From: Anisodus tanguticus
Taxonomy: Eukaryota > Streptophyta > Magnoliopsida > Solanales > Solanaceae
Reading direction: 5' to 3'
Assembly: GCA_034509755.1 (NCBI GenBank)
Contig: CM067547.1
Location: 53,118,859-53,182,858 of the forward strand
DNA length: 64,000 bases
Shown here: positions 34,745 to 46,751 of the stretch, one piece after another
How positions within the stretch are numbered: the first letter of the stretch is position 1
How the letters are laid out: the number at the start of each line of letters is the position of its first letter
Program-made: the position numbers and the translations under genes
Notes under the pieces: model-generated
Databases searched by the model: none
The model's input: the letters and a program-made list of their open reading frames with translations, nothing else
Told to the model about the DNA's origin: nothing

Positions 34745-37700
34745 TTTTTTTTTTGAAGCCACAGCCTCGCGGCTTGTGGATTTTTATTAATAATAAAAGA
34801 AAGACAAGGGCCCCCAGAGGGGAAGTACAAGTAGGGGGGACTCATCCTGTTACCCCACTAGACTATCCTATAAGGCATAGAAACTAAAATCTAACAAGAA
34901 TGTAGAAAAAGGGAACTTGACAACACCAAGTATTCTATGATCATCATAGAGTTTATAATACACTCTATGATGATATTACAAATGAGGATGCTAAAATAGT
35001 GAAGAAGTAATATAAGCACGAAAATATGATCATCTACCTCCGGACTTATAAAATCCTCCACCTGCAACTTCACTTCCTTCTCGTCCTCCAAGTATTCCTG
35101 AAACTTAATTATTTCTTCTTGTAGTTGATTAAGGACTCAGGGGGCCCAACATATTTTGAAGGATCCCTCATCTTGGAGGCATCAAACTGGACTTTCTTCT
35201 TGGCATTTTCCTCAATGTTGGCATCTTACCATCCCAGTTGTTCTTCCTTGTGAGCTTTTTCTTCGTACTTTGCACATTTCGAGGAGATAAGTTCCCATTC
35301 TGGATGACAAGCAAGCACTCTGGAACAAGGGAATCTTCCTCGACATCCGACCACTCTGATTTGCTAGCAACATTACCAAAGGGATCGGAAATTACATGTC
35401 TCTGATTGGCCCACCGTGCTGCTTCTGAATATAGCTCCTCCAGCGTCCTGCCTCCCATCTCATCCACATTACCAGGCCCCCCCTGAATAGGACCCTCTAG
35501 TAAATGTACCTGATCTGAGACGTCTTCAACAGCAAGCGGCTCTGCATCCTCCTCAATGGCCTCATCTACCTCAGGAGCCATGTTGCCTATCTCTAGCTCC
35601 ATATCTTCATCATCTGTGTCCTCATCTTATAATCCATATGCATCATAGTCACAAAAATTACGTAGTGGTTCTGCTAGGAACAGAGCCATTTCTTCTTCAT
35701 CCTCCGTGTCTCCGCCCATTTCTACATACTCAGCTACACTTAGATCTGGGTAGTAGGATTTCTTGTCCGCAAATGCCTCCTCAAAAGATGACATTCCCAA
35801 AACGTGTCCCTGTTTCTCCATTTTCCTGTCAAACGCTTGTCTAAGCAAGTCTATGTCGGACATCCCAGAACCAGCTTCCTCCACCTCAGCATCCTCTTCA
35901 TCTGTCTCACACCATTTCTTTCTCTTACTGTCAGAGGGAGCAGTTGTGGCAGTGCTAACAGAAGGAATTTCGGATGTGGCTTCATTTAGGGTGCGTGGTT
36001 GTGGTGGGAATGAAAAGGCATTTTTGAGCCAATTTTGTGTAGATGGGCTTTGTGATTGGGTTGTATTTCGTGGCGGTGGGATTAAGATTTGGCTTTGGAG
36101 TTGGGATTGATGTTGAGCCCGTATCAGAAATGGATTGTGGGCTTGGATTTTCAGGTTGGGAATTTTTAGAGCTTGCGGTTTGTGGGTGTAAGTTTGTGTT
36201 TGGGCTCAGGTTGGGGATTGGGATTGGGATTGGGCACGGGTTTGAGCTGAAAAATGGGCTCGAGTTGGGAGATGGACTTGGGCTCGGATTTGGGGTTGGT
36301 ATTGGGCTCGGGTTTATGGGCTCGTAGACTATTAGGCCTGTTGATTTGGGTTGCGGGTTTGGGTCTATTTCTGGGTCAGGGGGGGCTGCGGTTAGTGACT
36401 GTTTAGGTGGGCCGGGTTGTGGGTGGGTAGGGTTTTTTGGGGGAGCGGTTTTGTGGGTTAGCGGTTTAGGGATTTTTGGCGGTATAGGGCTTAGGGTGGT
36501 TTTGGGGCTAGGTTTTTGTGAGGAAGAGATTTCCATGGCAATTTCCGATAGGGGTGGAGTGGCATCAGGGTGGTTTTCGATGGTTGTTTTAGGGTTAGGA
36601 GTGATTTTGGGGATGGTGGTATTAGGGTTAGGGTTTGTAGGGTGGTTTTAGGCCAAAACAGTATGTTGGGGCCCATGATTCAAGGTGGCTGCTAGGGTTA
36701 TGGGTGGGTGGTTTTCGGGAGAAGAGGATGTTATCGGTAGAGTTCCTGCATCGCCAAGTGTTCCGGTAGGGTTTTCGGCGTCGCCAAGGGTTCCGACACC
36801 GCCAATGATTCCGGTAGGGTTTTCGACGTCAGAAATTTTAGCAAGATTGGTGGTTTTTGACTGGGATGCAGTTTCCAACCCCTGGATAGCGATTTCGATG
36901 GCCCTAGGCCCCGTATTCATTGTTCCAGTGGCCTGAATCGCTGTTTCAGTGGGTTTTGAGGGCTGAATTTGGGTGCGATTTTTGTTTTCCCTATTTTTTC
37001 CTGTGACCGTGACCCATGTATTGGTTGGGGTAGGGTTTGGTGCGTTGGTTGTTGGGGTAGGGGTTTGTCGGCTAGAGTTAGAAGAAGATGAAATAGGGTT
37101 TGTGGCCTTATCTTTGCTCTTTGCTGCCGCCGCCTCCTTGCCTCCACCATCCTGATTCTCCTTTTCCGGTGACAATTTCGGATGTAGTTTCCAACACACA
37201 AGAGAGTCGTGTCCTTGCAATTTACAATTGGGACAATATTTAGGCAAAATATCATATTGAATCTTGCCGGAAATTGTCTTAATGCCTTCTCCATATTGTT
37301 CCTTACGCATATCTACTTTTACTTTAACCCTAGCACAACTAAGGCGAGTCTTGTTCCTTGTGGCCGCATCTATGGAGATTGGTTTCCCTACCGAAGAGGC
37401 CAATGAGATCAAAATGGATTCTACAATGAAATTCGGAGCCAAACTTGGGAATGAAATCCAAATCACCGCAAGGCTTGTCTCCTCCTCCGGATTAAACCAC
37501 ACATCCCATTTGAAAGTTCTCATAAAAAAGGACTTCGATTGTTCCTTAATCAAAAACTTGGCCGAGACATTAAGGAGACATAATCTTCTTCAATTGTGCA
37601 TCGAATCAAAACATGTATATTGTGCAAGAGACCAATCTTAACCTCTGCCTTGAGTTCACACTGCTTTGGTATCGCCGTCCTCAAGAAATTGAGATCTGGC

Positions 37701-38082
37701 ATGCCATGGCTAAACTTGCCTATGACGGCAAAGTTTAATTCTTGTTGCTCGATTGTCAAAGCAACCTCTTGGTGATTGAGTCGGATGGTGGGTTCTCCGT
37801 GAAGGTAGTGAATGGGTTTCCTAGGGAAGTAAAAAAAAGAAGGGTTGCCGCCATGGCTTAGGTTTTCGCCAATGGCAGAAGATGGGGATTTGAAGAGATT
37901 GGCGTATGTAATGGGTAGGGGATTGGCAGGTGTGATCATCGGGGGCTGGACGACCTCGGGGGGAGGCCGTCCAGTGGCAACCATGGCCATCGGAGGCCGG
38001 AAATGGACTAGGCTTTGGTATTCGTGGAAACTGCCGAAAATCGCCTCAAAGTTGAGAGCATTTTTCCGGACTGTGTTTCGAT
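34745..38082 (-). mobile_element. E3: Gag-only telomeric LINE, full length (3.3 kb)
   Basis: The 3' T-run at 34745 is followed by GAAGCCACAGCCTCGCGGCT. The 5' end at 38082 (CTGTGTTTCGATGGG) abuts TTTAGGGTTTAGG. Hairpin at 34940-34974 with a perfect 13-bp stem. Its Gag C-terminus differs from E1 and E5-E10, so it belongs to a separate subfamily with E4. Confidence 0.9.
35109..37990 (-). pseudogene. E3 ORF1/Gag-like gene, frameshifted
   Basis: Start MAMVATGRPPPEVVQPP at 37990. DUF4283 is split between frames 37990-37550 and 37553-36648 by a shift at about 37550. The knuckle reads CPNCKLQGHDSLVC. A Thr/Pro/Asn-rich linker (36648-35982) follows, with an acidic C-terminal region (35884-35168). 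The usual ATGA stop/start is ATAA here (35112-35109), which keeps the Gag stop but removes the small-ORF start codon. The hydrophobic reading frame remains open at 35091-34891. Confidence 0.8.
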
Positions 38083-38098
38083 GGGTTTAGGGTTTAGG
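38083..38098 (+). repeat. Telomeric seam between E3 and E4
   Basis: GGGTTTAGGGTTTAGG-type perfect units (from 38083), directly followed by the E4 T-run. Confidence 0.9.
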
Positions 38099-38242
38099 TT
38101 TTTTTTTGAAGCCACAGCCTCACGGCTTGTGGAATTTTATTAATAATAAAATAAAGACAAAGGGCCCTAAAGGGGAAGTACAAGCAGGGGGGACTCATCC
38201 TGTTACCCCACTAGACTATCCTATAGGGCCTACAAACAAAAT

Positions 38243-38470
38243 CTAACCTGAGTGCAAGAAAAAAGAACTTGACAAAACCAAGTATTCTAGGATCATCATA
38301 GAATTAATAAGACATTCTATGATGATGTTACAGATAATGATGCTAATATAATGAAGAAGTAATATAAGCACAAACGTATCATCGTCTACCTCCGTACTTA
38401 TAAAATCCTCTAACTGTTGTAGCTCCTCCTCCTCATCTTCCAGAAATTGCTGAAATTTATGGATACTCAT
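38243..38470 (-). CDS. Small hydrophobic ORF of E4 (75 aa)
   Basis: Starts MSIHKFQQFLED with an acidic stretch (EDEEEELQQLEDF) and the same hydrophobic C-terminal half as in the other elements (SIIICNIIIE). The start overlaps the Gag stop as ATGA at 38470-38467, as in other subfamilies. Three residues longer than the 72-aa form near the N-terminus. Confidence 0.45.
   Translation of the reverse strand: MSIHKFQQFLEDEEEELQQLEDFISTEVDDDTFVLILLLHYISIIICNIIIECLINSMMILEYLVLSSSFFLHSG
38292..38326 (-). other. 3' UTR hairpin of E4 with a compensatory pair
   Basis: ATCATCATAGAAT (38292-38304) pairs perfectly with ATTCTATGATGAT (38314-38326). Relative to E1 the G-C pair next to the loop end is replaced by A-T on both sides, and the 9-base loop differs (TAATAAGAC). 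Confidence 0.8.
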
Positions 38471-40881
38471 ACTCTCTTTCCCCTTGGTATAGGTCATACC
38501 TTGCAGAGCTTGCTCTTTCGTTTGCTGGAGACCATTCCATGCGTTTCTTTAGTGCTGCTTTGTCTTTCTTTTTTGCTTCTCTCATCGGCATTTGCCTCAC
38601 GACTGCCGTCGAAGCCTTCCGCTTTTCTTCTTCTGTGTAAGGACAGCTTCAGAAGCAAGCTGCTCCGCATTCTCTTTTCTTGTCCGCAAGCACCGTCTCC
38701 ATTAAAGTCAATCCCAAAAAATAGCTGTATTTCTTCATACTCCTGTCAAAAGCTTTCCTGAGCAAGAGCATTTCTGAAGCAGGCATCCCAGATTCTACTT
38801 CTTCCTCTACCTTGTCCCCATCTGCGTCCGTTACGTCCTCTCCATCTGTCTCACACCATTTCCTCATAGCACTAGAAGTGACTGACGGGGTCTTGGTATG
38901 GCTGATGGATGAGATGTCAGAGTTGGATTTATTAAGGGTATATGGTTGTGGTGGAAGTGAGAGATATGGCTTGGAAGGGATTGGGGTGTATGCTGTGGGT
39001 GTGGGATTTAGCGTGGCTTGAAGATATGGATTTGAAGTGGAGCCCGAATAAGAAAAAGAAGGGCTTGAATTGTTGGGCTGGATATTTTGTGATGCCATTA
39101 TATGGGCTTTTGGGATTGGGCTAGGATTAGGGTTGGGGGTAGTTATTGGGCTCGGGTTGGGTGGGTCTCGAGTAGAGGTGTTAGGGCTCGGGTTGGGGCC
39201 ATTCGGTTGGGCATGGGTTGTCGGGTCGAGAGGGTTTGGGCTAGGTTTGGTGGCGGCCCAACCAAAGAGTCGGGTAGGGTTTCATTTGGTGGGTTACCCG
39301 AAACCACTAATAATAGTGGTTTAGGGTTTTGGGAAGGAGGCGGCGTGTTAGGTTTTTGGGTGGGTGGTTTCGGCAAACCAGGAGGGTTTCCGCTGGATGG
39401 GTATCAAGTGGGTCGGGTAGGGTTAGTAATTTGGGTAGGGTTTGTAGTGTTGTCGGTTAGGGTTTCCGGTGGTGAATCAGCGGTATTTCGCTGATTTCCG
39501 CTGGAATTTAGAGGTGCAATGGTTGTTCCGGCTGTCGAAATAGTAATAACTCCGGTAGGGATTTCTGTAGCTTGTGACGGTGGGTGGGATGGCTAGAGGT
39601 AGGGTTTACCGCAAGTTTAGAATTAGGGTTTTGGTGGGCGGTTTTAGGGTTTGTGGGTGGTTTTGTTGGGATTGATAGAATTCCGGTAGGGTTTTTATTG
39701 GATTTTCCGACGGCAACCAGCGGCACTGCTGTGGTTACGGTGGGAACAATTTTTCTGACCCTACCAATGGTCGGAATCACTGTTCCAACCGCCTGAACAG
39801 TATTGGCTGGCTGTTTTTGGCTTTGAACATGATTTTTCTAGTTTTTTTTTTGTAACTGTGACCCAACCTTGATGAAAGTTAGGGATAGAATTTGTGGGGT
39901 TGGTAATAGGGTTTTGACGGCTTGGGAGAGATGAAGGAGGATTAGGGTTAGTAGAATTACCTGGCCTAGCCGTCGTCTCTTTTCCTCCAGCAATTCCTTG
40001 CTCCTTTTCCGGTAACAGTTCTGGATGTAGCTTCCAACATCCAAGCAATTCGTGACCTTGTAGTTTACAATTTGTACAATATTTGGAAGAAAATCATATC
40101 TAAATGGATACCATTTCGATTTAATTCCTATCTCATCAGCAGCTTCAATTTGAAATCTCTTGGGATGCTCCTTTAACAAGTCAATTTTAATTTTGACCCT
40201 GGCACAAATAGGTCTAGTTTTATTCTTGGTGGCCATATCAATTGCAAGGGGTCTTCCAGCCACCACCGCAATTGAAAACAGTTGAGCTTCTCCATAGTAG
40301 GTAGGCGGCAATCCAGGGAGTGAGATCCATGTAACCACCAAACTTGTTTCCTCCTCCGAATCAAACTAAGTGCTCCACTTAAAGGTTCTCATCGAAAAGA
40401 AAACCCCTTTCTCCAGAATGTTCCAATTCGGCTTGGACATGAGAGTGAGGTAATCTTCGAACAAGGAGCATCTAATCAAGACATGTCTATTGCGAAGTAG
40501 ACCAATTCTAACCTCTCATTTGAGTTCACATTACTTTAGGATTGAAGTTTTGAGAGAACTAATTTCGGGCCACCCATAACTAAACTTACCAACAACTGCA
40601 AATCATAGATCTTGTTGATTTATCATCAACTCAATCTCCTCCTTGTTGAATCGGATTGTTGGCTCGCCATGTAGATAAGTGACAGGATTGAAGGGGACTT
40701 GTGAAGATGTGGTGTTGCCGCTGCCACTGCTAGGGCTTTACCCCCCTGCCGCGAAGACGTGATGGTTCAAAGAGCTTGGCTTAAACAATTTCGAGTAGTC
40801 TAGTGGTGTGGGAATGGTGGGGGACACTGTCGGAGGCTGGACGACCTCAGGGGGAGGCAGTCCAGGGGCCGCAATGGCCAT
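38467..40881 (-). pseudogene. E4 ORF1/Gag-like gene, heavily broken
   Basis: Start MAIAAPGLPPPEVVQPP at 40881. N-terminal and DUF4283 pieces lie in several frames (40881-40738, 40341-39838). The knuckle region is altered: the second cysteine context reads IVQIVNYK in one frame and LGCWKLHPE in another. The linker is shifted repeatedly, and a C-terminal piece (39098-38649) reads MRKWCETDGEDVTDADG. One of the more decayed copies. Confidence 0.75.
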
Positions 40882-41136
40882 CGGAGACCGGAAATGGGCT
40901 GTTTTGTGTTTTTGTGGAAACATCCGGAAATCGCCCTCAAGTTGAGAGCGTTTTTCCGTGCCTTGTTTTGACGAAAAGTGGGGTTTAGGTTTTTTTTTTT
41001 TTTTGAAGCCACAGCCTCGCGGCATGTGGAATTTTATTAATAATAAAATAAAGACAAGGGCCAAGAGGAGAATTACAAGTAGGGGGGACTCATCCTGTTA
41101 CCGCATTATACTACACCTATAGAGCCTAGAAGAAAA

Positions 41137-41355
41137 CTAACCTGAATGTATAAAAAAGGAACTTGACAAGACCAAGTATTCTATGATCATCACAGAGTTT
41201 ATAATGCACCCTATGATGATGTTACAAATGATGATACTGCCATAAAGAAAAGCTAATAAAAGGACAAAGCTATAAACTACCTCTAGCCTTATGAAGTCTT
41301 CAATATGGTGTATCTTTTCTTGCTCATCCTCTAAGTATGTATGGAAATGGATCAT
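41137..41355 (-). CDS. Small hydrophobic ORF of E5 (72 aa)
   Basis: MIHFHTYLEDEQEKIHHIED followed by the shared hydrophobic half. ATGA overlap with the Gag stop (41355-41352). Intact. Confidence 0.5.
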   Translation of the reverse strand: MIHFHTYLEDEQEKIHHIEDFIRLEVVYSFVLLLAFLYGSIIICNIIIGCIINSVMIIEYLVLSSSFFIHSG

Positions 41356-43766
41356 TCCTTGAGAGATCGGAGATATGCCTTTCGGCGAAACGCACTTTCT
41401 GCCCTCTTACTTCTTATATGCTCGGGGGCCCTACCGGCTGCATTATATGTCGGGGTGGACACCTCCAATGTCTTTTTGGCATCTCTCGGTAGCATCTGTC
41501 TGTGTGGCATATCATTTGGAAATTGTCGAGTCGGCATAGGCACCGTATCTCCAAAAATAAAAGAGGATGATGAAGATACCTGTGTATGCACCTACTGTGA
41601 TCTTTCCGGTTGCTTTGCTGCAATGGCCCTTTGCTTTGCTATTACCCTGCTGTCCTCGAGTGGCTCTGTAAACATAGCTGTCAAAGCCTCTACCATATCC
41701 TCATATTCGAGCCTCTCATTTGTTGTGAATCCTAGCATCCTCGAGTGCCCGTGGGTGCAAGATATTTGCATCAAGACGCACTATAGGAGTGTCGGAATCA
41801 ATTGAGCCAATCGGAGATCTTGGTTCTCTAAAGTCCATTGTGATTCGGGCATACCCATCTTCTGAGCCTGCCTCCTCATCGTCACCATCATCACCATCAT
41901 CACCCCACTTTCTCCTTTCACTACTTGAAGTGGGTAATTCATTGCACGTTTGATTAAGAGGAATCAAACCATCAAAAGAGCTCAAGGTGCAAACTTGGGG
42001 TTTTGATCTGTAAATTGGATTCGGGTGTAGGCCGAGAGTAGGCCTTAGGATTGGGCTTTGGGTTGGGCTCGGGATAAGGTGTAATTGATTTTGGATTGTG
42101 CTTGTGTGTGAATTCGAATTAGGGCCACATGGGCTTGGGGTTGGTTGTGGAAAAATGTTGAATTGGGCTGCGGGTTCGGTCAAGGCTGTTGGGCCAAGAG
42201 TGTTAGGGTATGGGTTTCCGAGTATGGATATAATTGAGGGGTCGGCTCGGGTTTTCGGGTACGGATGTAATGGAGGGTTACCCAAAATCACTTTGGATTG
42301 TGGTTTAGGGTTGCTGGATATATGCGGCTGGTATGTTGGGCCGGGTAGGGTTGGGTTTTGGGTAGGGTTTCAGTTAGTGGGTTAGGGTTTCGCGTAGCGA
42401 TTTTGGAGTGATGAGGTGGCGGCGGATCTACCGGAATAGGGTTTCCAATGGTTTTTTCGGCGAGCCATAGAGGTTCCCGGTGGGGTGAGGTGGTTCGAGA
42501 GTAGGGTTTTGCACGAGGGTGGTTTCGAGGCTAGAGTTTTGCAGGGTTGTTTCCGGATTAGGGTTTTGCGATAGGATAGTGGTTTTAGGGTTTTGGGCTA
42601 TGAGGGTGGTTTTCGGTTGAGGGGGGGTAGTGTTTTGGTGGGGCAATGACTGGGACCCTGTTTCCAGTGCCGTAATAGTGTTTTCGACAGGCAAAACTGT
42701 CGGATTCACTGTTCCAGCAACCAGAACAGTGGTTCCATTCGATTTTTGTGGTGGTTTTGGATTTTGGGGCAAGGGTTTTATATTTTTCTTGTCGGTAACT
42801 GTGGTCCATTCTTGAGTTTCCGGTGGGTTGTGAGTTGTGGTTGGTAAGTGAAGATTAGGTAGTCTAGGGTTAGAAGAAGAAGAAGTATGGTTTGAGACCT
42901 TACCTTTATCCTTCACTGCCGCTGCCACCTTGCCTCCACCATCTCGATTCTCCTTTTCCGGCAGTAATTCTGGGTGTAGATTCCATCATCCATGAGTATC
43001 ATGCCCTTGCAATTTACAATTGGGGTAATATTTGGGCAAGAAATCATATCTAATCTTGCCGGAATGCGTCTTAATCCCTTCCCCTTTCACCTATTTGAAT
43101 GTTGTATCTTGACGGGTGCTCCTTGCGCATATCTGCTTCAACTTTAACCCTAGCACAACTAGGGCATGTCTTATTCGTGTCTTATTCAATTCGATTCTAC
43201 AAAGAAATTTGGAGCCAAGTTTGGGAATGATATCCAAATCACTGCAAGGTTTGTCTCCTCTTCCGGATTAAACCACATATCCCATTTGAATGTTCTCATA
43301 AAAAAGGACTTCGATTGCTCCTTAATCCAAAAACATGGCCGAGACAGCAATGAAACATAATCTTCTTCAATTGTGCATCGAATCAAAACATGTCTATTGT
43401 GCAAGAGACCAACCTTAACATCTCCCTTGAGTTCACACTGCTTCGGTATCGCCATCCTCAAGAAATTGAGATCTGGCATGCCATGGTAAACTTGCCTATG
43501 ACGGCAAAGTTTAGATCTTGGTTCTCGATTGTCAAAGAACCCTCTTTTTGGCTAAACCGTATAGTAGGCTCGCCGTGAAGATAATGGATGGGTTTTCTAG
43601 GAAAATCAAAAGTAGATGGATTTTCGCCATGGCTAGAGTTTTCGCCAATGGCAGAAGTGGAGGATTTGAATAGATTGGCGTATGAAATGTGTAGGGGATT
43701 GGCAGGGGTTGTCGTCGGGGGCTGGACGACCTCGGGGGGAGGCCGTCCAGTGGCCACCATGGCCAT
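41352..43766 (-). pseudogene. E5 ORF1/Gag-like gene, broken
   Basis: Start MAMVATGRPPPEVVQPP at 43766 and the frame is open to 43458, with a shift in DUF4283 near 43480. A deletion at about 43175-43190 removes part of the domain end, and the knuckle histidine/cysteine stretch near 42990 is out of frame. The linker (42928-42428) and C-terminal region (42291-41352) are shifted. The C-terminal piece with DDGDDEEAGSEDGYARITMD is well preserved. Confidence 0.8.
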
Positions 43767-44007
43767 CGGAAGTTGAAAGGAGGCTCGCTTTAGGGTTTTC
43801 TTGAAATCGCCGAAAATTGCCCCTTTTCTTGGGTGCATTTTCCGAAGCGTGTTTTGGGTTTAGGGTTTTTTTTGAAGCCACAGCCTCGCGGCATGTGGAA
43901 TTTTATTAATAATAAAATAAAGACAAGGGACCCCAGAGGGGAAGTACAAGCAGGGGGGACTCATCCTGTTACCCTATTAGACTACACCTATAGAGCCTAA
44001 AAGAAAA

Positions 44008-44226
44008 CTAACCTGAATGTAGAAAAAAGGAGCTTGACAAGACCAAGTATTCTATGATCATCACAGAGTTTATAATGCACTTTATGATGAAGTTACAAAT
44101 GATGATACTGCCATAAGGAAAAACTAATAAAAGGACAAACATATAAACTACCTCTGGCCTTATGAAGTCTTCAATATGGTGTATTTTTTCTTTCTCATCC
44201 TCTAAGTATGTATGGAATTGGATCAT
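44008..44226 (-). CDS. Small hydrophobic ORF of E6 (72 aa)
   Basis: MIQFHTYLEDEKEKIHHIED then the hydrophobic half. ATGA overlap with the Gag stop at 44226-44223. Intact. Confidence 0.5.
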   Translation of the reverse strand: MIQFHTYLEDEKEKIHHIEDFIRPEVVYMFVLLLVFPYGSIIICNFIIKCIINSVMIIEYLVLSSSFFLHSG

Positions 44227-46665
44227 TCCTTGAGAGATCGGAGATATTCCTTTCGGCGAAACGCTCTTTCTGCCCTCTTACTTTTTAAAGGCCCGGGGCC
44301 CCTATCGGTTGCATTATATGTCGGGGTGGACACCTCCACTATCTTTTTGGCATCTCTTGGTAGCATCTGTCCGTGTGGCGTAGCAGTTGGAAATTTCCGA
44401 GTCTGCGTAGACACCGTATCTCCAGAAGTAAAAGAAGATGATGAAGATACCTGTGTATGCACCTCCTGTGATCTTTCGGTTGCTGTGCTGCAATGGCCCT
44501 CTGCTTTGCTATTTCCCTGCTGTTCTCGGGCGGCTCTGTAAACATAGCTGTTAAAGCCTCAGCCAAATCCTCATATTCGAGCCCCTCATTTTTTGTGAAT
44601 CGTAGCATCCTCAGTGCCCGTGGATGCAAGAGATTTGCATCAAGACGCACTAGAGGAGTGTTTGAATCAATTGAGCCAGCCGGTGATCTTGGTTCTTTAA
44701 AGTCCATTGTGATTCAGGCATACCCATCTTCTGAGCCTGCCTCCTCATCGTCACCATCATCACCCCACTTTCTCCTTTCACTACTTGAAGTGGGTAATTC
44801 ATTGCACGTTTGATTAAGAGAAACCAAACCATCAAAAGAGCTCAAGGTGCAAACTTGTGGTTTTGATCTGTAAATTGGATTCATGTGTGGGACGAGAGTA
44901 GGCCTTAGGATTGGGCTTTGAGTTGGGCTCGGGATAAGGTCAAATTGATTTTGGATTGGGCTTGTGTGTGAATTCGGATTAGGGCCACATAGGCTTGGGG
45001 TTGGTTGCGAAAAATATTGAATTGGGCTTCGGGTTGGGCCAAGGCTGTTGGGCCGAGAGTGTTAGGGTATGGATTTCCGAGCATGGATGTAATGGAGGGG
45101 TCGGGCTTCCGAAATGGGTGGGTAATTAGGGTTACCCAAAAGTACTTTGGATAGTGGTTTAGGGTTGTTGGATATTTGCGGCTGGTATGCTGGGCCGGGT
45201 AGGGTTGGGTTTTTGGGTAGGGTTTCAGTTAGTAGGTTAGAGTTTTGGGTAGCGGTTTTAGAGTGATGAGGTGGTGGCGGATCTACCGGAATAGTGTTTC
45301 TGATGGTTTTTCTGGCGGGCCAGAGAGGTTCATGGTGGGGTGAGGTGGTTCGAGAGTAGGGTTTTGCACGAGGGTGGTTTCAAGGCTATAGTTTTGCAGG
45401 GTTGTTTCCGAATTAGGGTTTTGCGGTAGGATAGTGGTTTTAAGGTTTTGGGCTATGCGGGTGGTTTCCGGTAGATGGGGGGGTAGTGTTTTGGTGGGGC
45501 AATGACTGGGACCCTATTTCCGGTGCCGTAATAGTGTTTCCGACAGGCAAAACTGTCGGATTCACTGTTCCAACAGCCAGAACAATGGTTCCACTCAATT
45601 TTTGTGGTGGTTTTGGATTTTGGGGCAAGGATTTTTTATTTTTCTTGCTGGTAACTGTGGTCCATTCTTGAGTTTCCGGTGGGTTATGAGTTGTGGCTGG
45701 TAAGTGAAGATTAGGTAGGCTAGGGTTAGAAGAAGAAGAAGTATGGTTTGAGACCTTACCTTTGTCCTTCACTGCCGCCGCCACCTTGCCTCCACCATCT
45801 CGATTCTCATTTTTCGACAGTAATTCTGGGTGTAGATTCCAACATCCATGAGTATCGTGCCCTTGAAATTTACAATTGGGGAAATATTTGGGCAAGAAAT
45901 CATATCTAATCTTGCCGGAATACGTCTTAATCCCTTCCCTCTCCCCAATTTGAATATTGTATCTTGAGGGGTGCTCCTTGCGCATATCTGCTTCAACTTT
46001 AACCCTAGCACAACTAGGGCGTGTCTTATTCTTGGTAGCCGCATCTATGGAGATGGGCTTGCCCACCGAGGAGGCCAAAGAAATCAATATCGATTCTATA
46101 AAGAAATTTGGAGCAAAGTTTTGGAATGATATCCAAATCACTGCAAGGCTTGTCTCCTCATCCGGATTAAACCACATATCCCAATTGAATGTTCTCATAA
46201 AAAAGGACTTCGATTGCTCATTAATCCAAAAACTTGGCCGAGACATCAATGAAACATAATCTTCTTCAATTGTGCATCGAATCAAAACATGTTTATTGCG
46301 CAAGAGACCAACCTTAACATCTCCCTTGAGTTCACACTGCTTCGGTATCGCCATCCTCAAGAAATTGAGATCTGGCATGCCATGGCTAAACTTGCCTATG
46401 TCGGCAAAGTTTAGATCTTGGTTCTCTATTGTCAAAGAAACCACTTGGTGGCTAAGCCGTATAGTAGGCTCGCCGTGAAGATAATGCATGGGTTTTCTAG
46501 GAAAATCAAAAGTAGATGGATTTCCGCCATGGCTAGACTTTTCGTCAATGGCAGAAATGGAGGATTTGAACAGATTGGCGTATGAAATGGGTAGGGGATT
46601 GGCAGGGGTTGTCGTTGGGGGCTGGACGACCTCGGGGGAGTCCGTCCAGTGGCCACCATGGCCAT
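44223..46665 (-). pseudogene. E6 ORF1/Gag-like gene, with frameshifts
   Basis: Start MAMVATGRTPP at 46665, shifted within the first 20 codons. Then a long open frame, 46489-45440, holds DUF4283 and the knuckle with its first cysteine changed (FPNCKFQGHDTHGC), so one zinc ligand is lost. The linker includes a TTVTSKKNKKSLP-like basic patch. The C-terminal region is split at 44707 and 44462. Confidence 0.8.
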
Positions 46666-46751
46666 CGGAAGTTGAAAGGAGTGTCGCTTTATGGTTTTCT
46701 TGAAATCACGGAAATCGCCCCTTTCCTAGGTGCATTTTCCGAAGCGTGTTT

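Larger units (their letters stand above)
38099..40980 (-). mobile_element. E4: Gag-only telomeric LINE, full length (2.9 kb)
   Basis: The T-run at 38099-38107 is followed by GAAGCCACAGCCTCACGGCT. The 5' end CGACGAAAAGTGGGG-type (40965-40983 region) runs into TTTAGG. The hairpin at 38292-38326 has a changed pair on both arms (ATAGAAT with ATTCTAT). C-terminal and N-terminal Gag sequences differ from E1. Confidence 0.9.
40981..43853 (-). mobile_element. E5: Gag-only telomeric LINE, full length (2.9 kb)
   Basis: Follows a minimal seam (GGGGTTTAGG, to 40989) and has the longest T-run of the array (40990-41004). The 5' end is GAAGCGTGTTTTGGG (43846-43860) merging into TTTAGGG. In the hairpin at 41186-41220, departures from perfect pairing on the plus strand are C/A and A/C, which become G-U pairs in the minus-strand RNA. 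Confidence 0.9.
43854..46751 (-). mobile_element. E6: Gag-only telomeric LINE, full length (2.9 kb)
   Basis: Seam TTTGGGTTTAGGG at 43853-43865, T-run from 43866. The 5' end is CGAAGCGTGTTTTGGG, near 46755. Hairpin at 44057-44090 with one non-pairing position. Closely related to E5, E7 and E8. Confidence 0.9.
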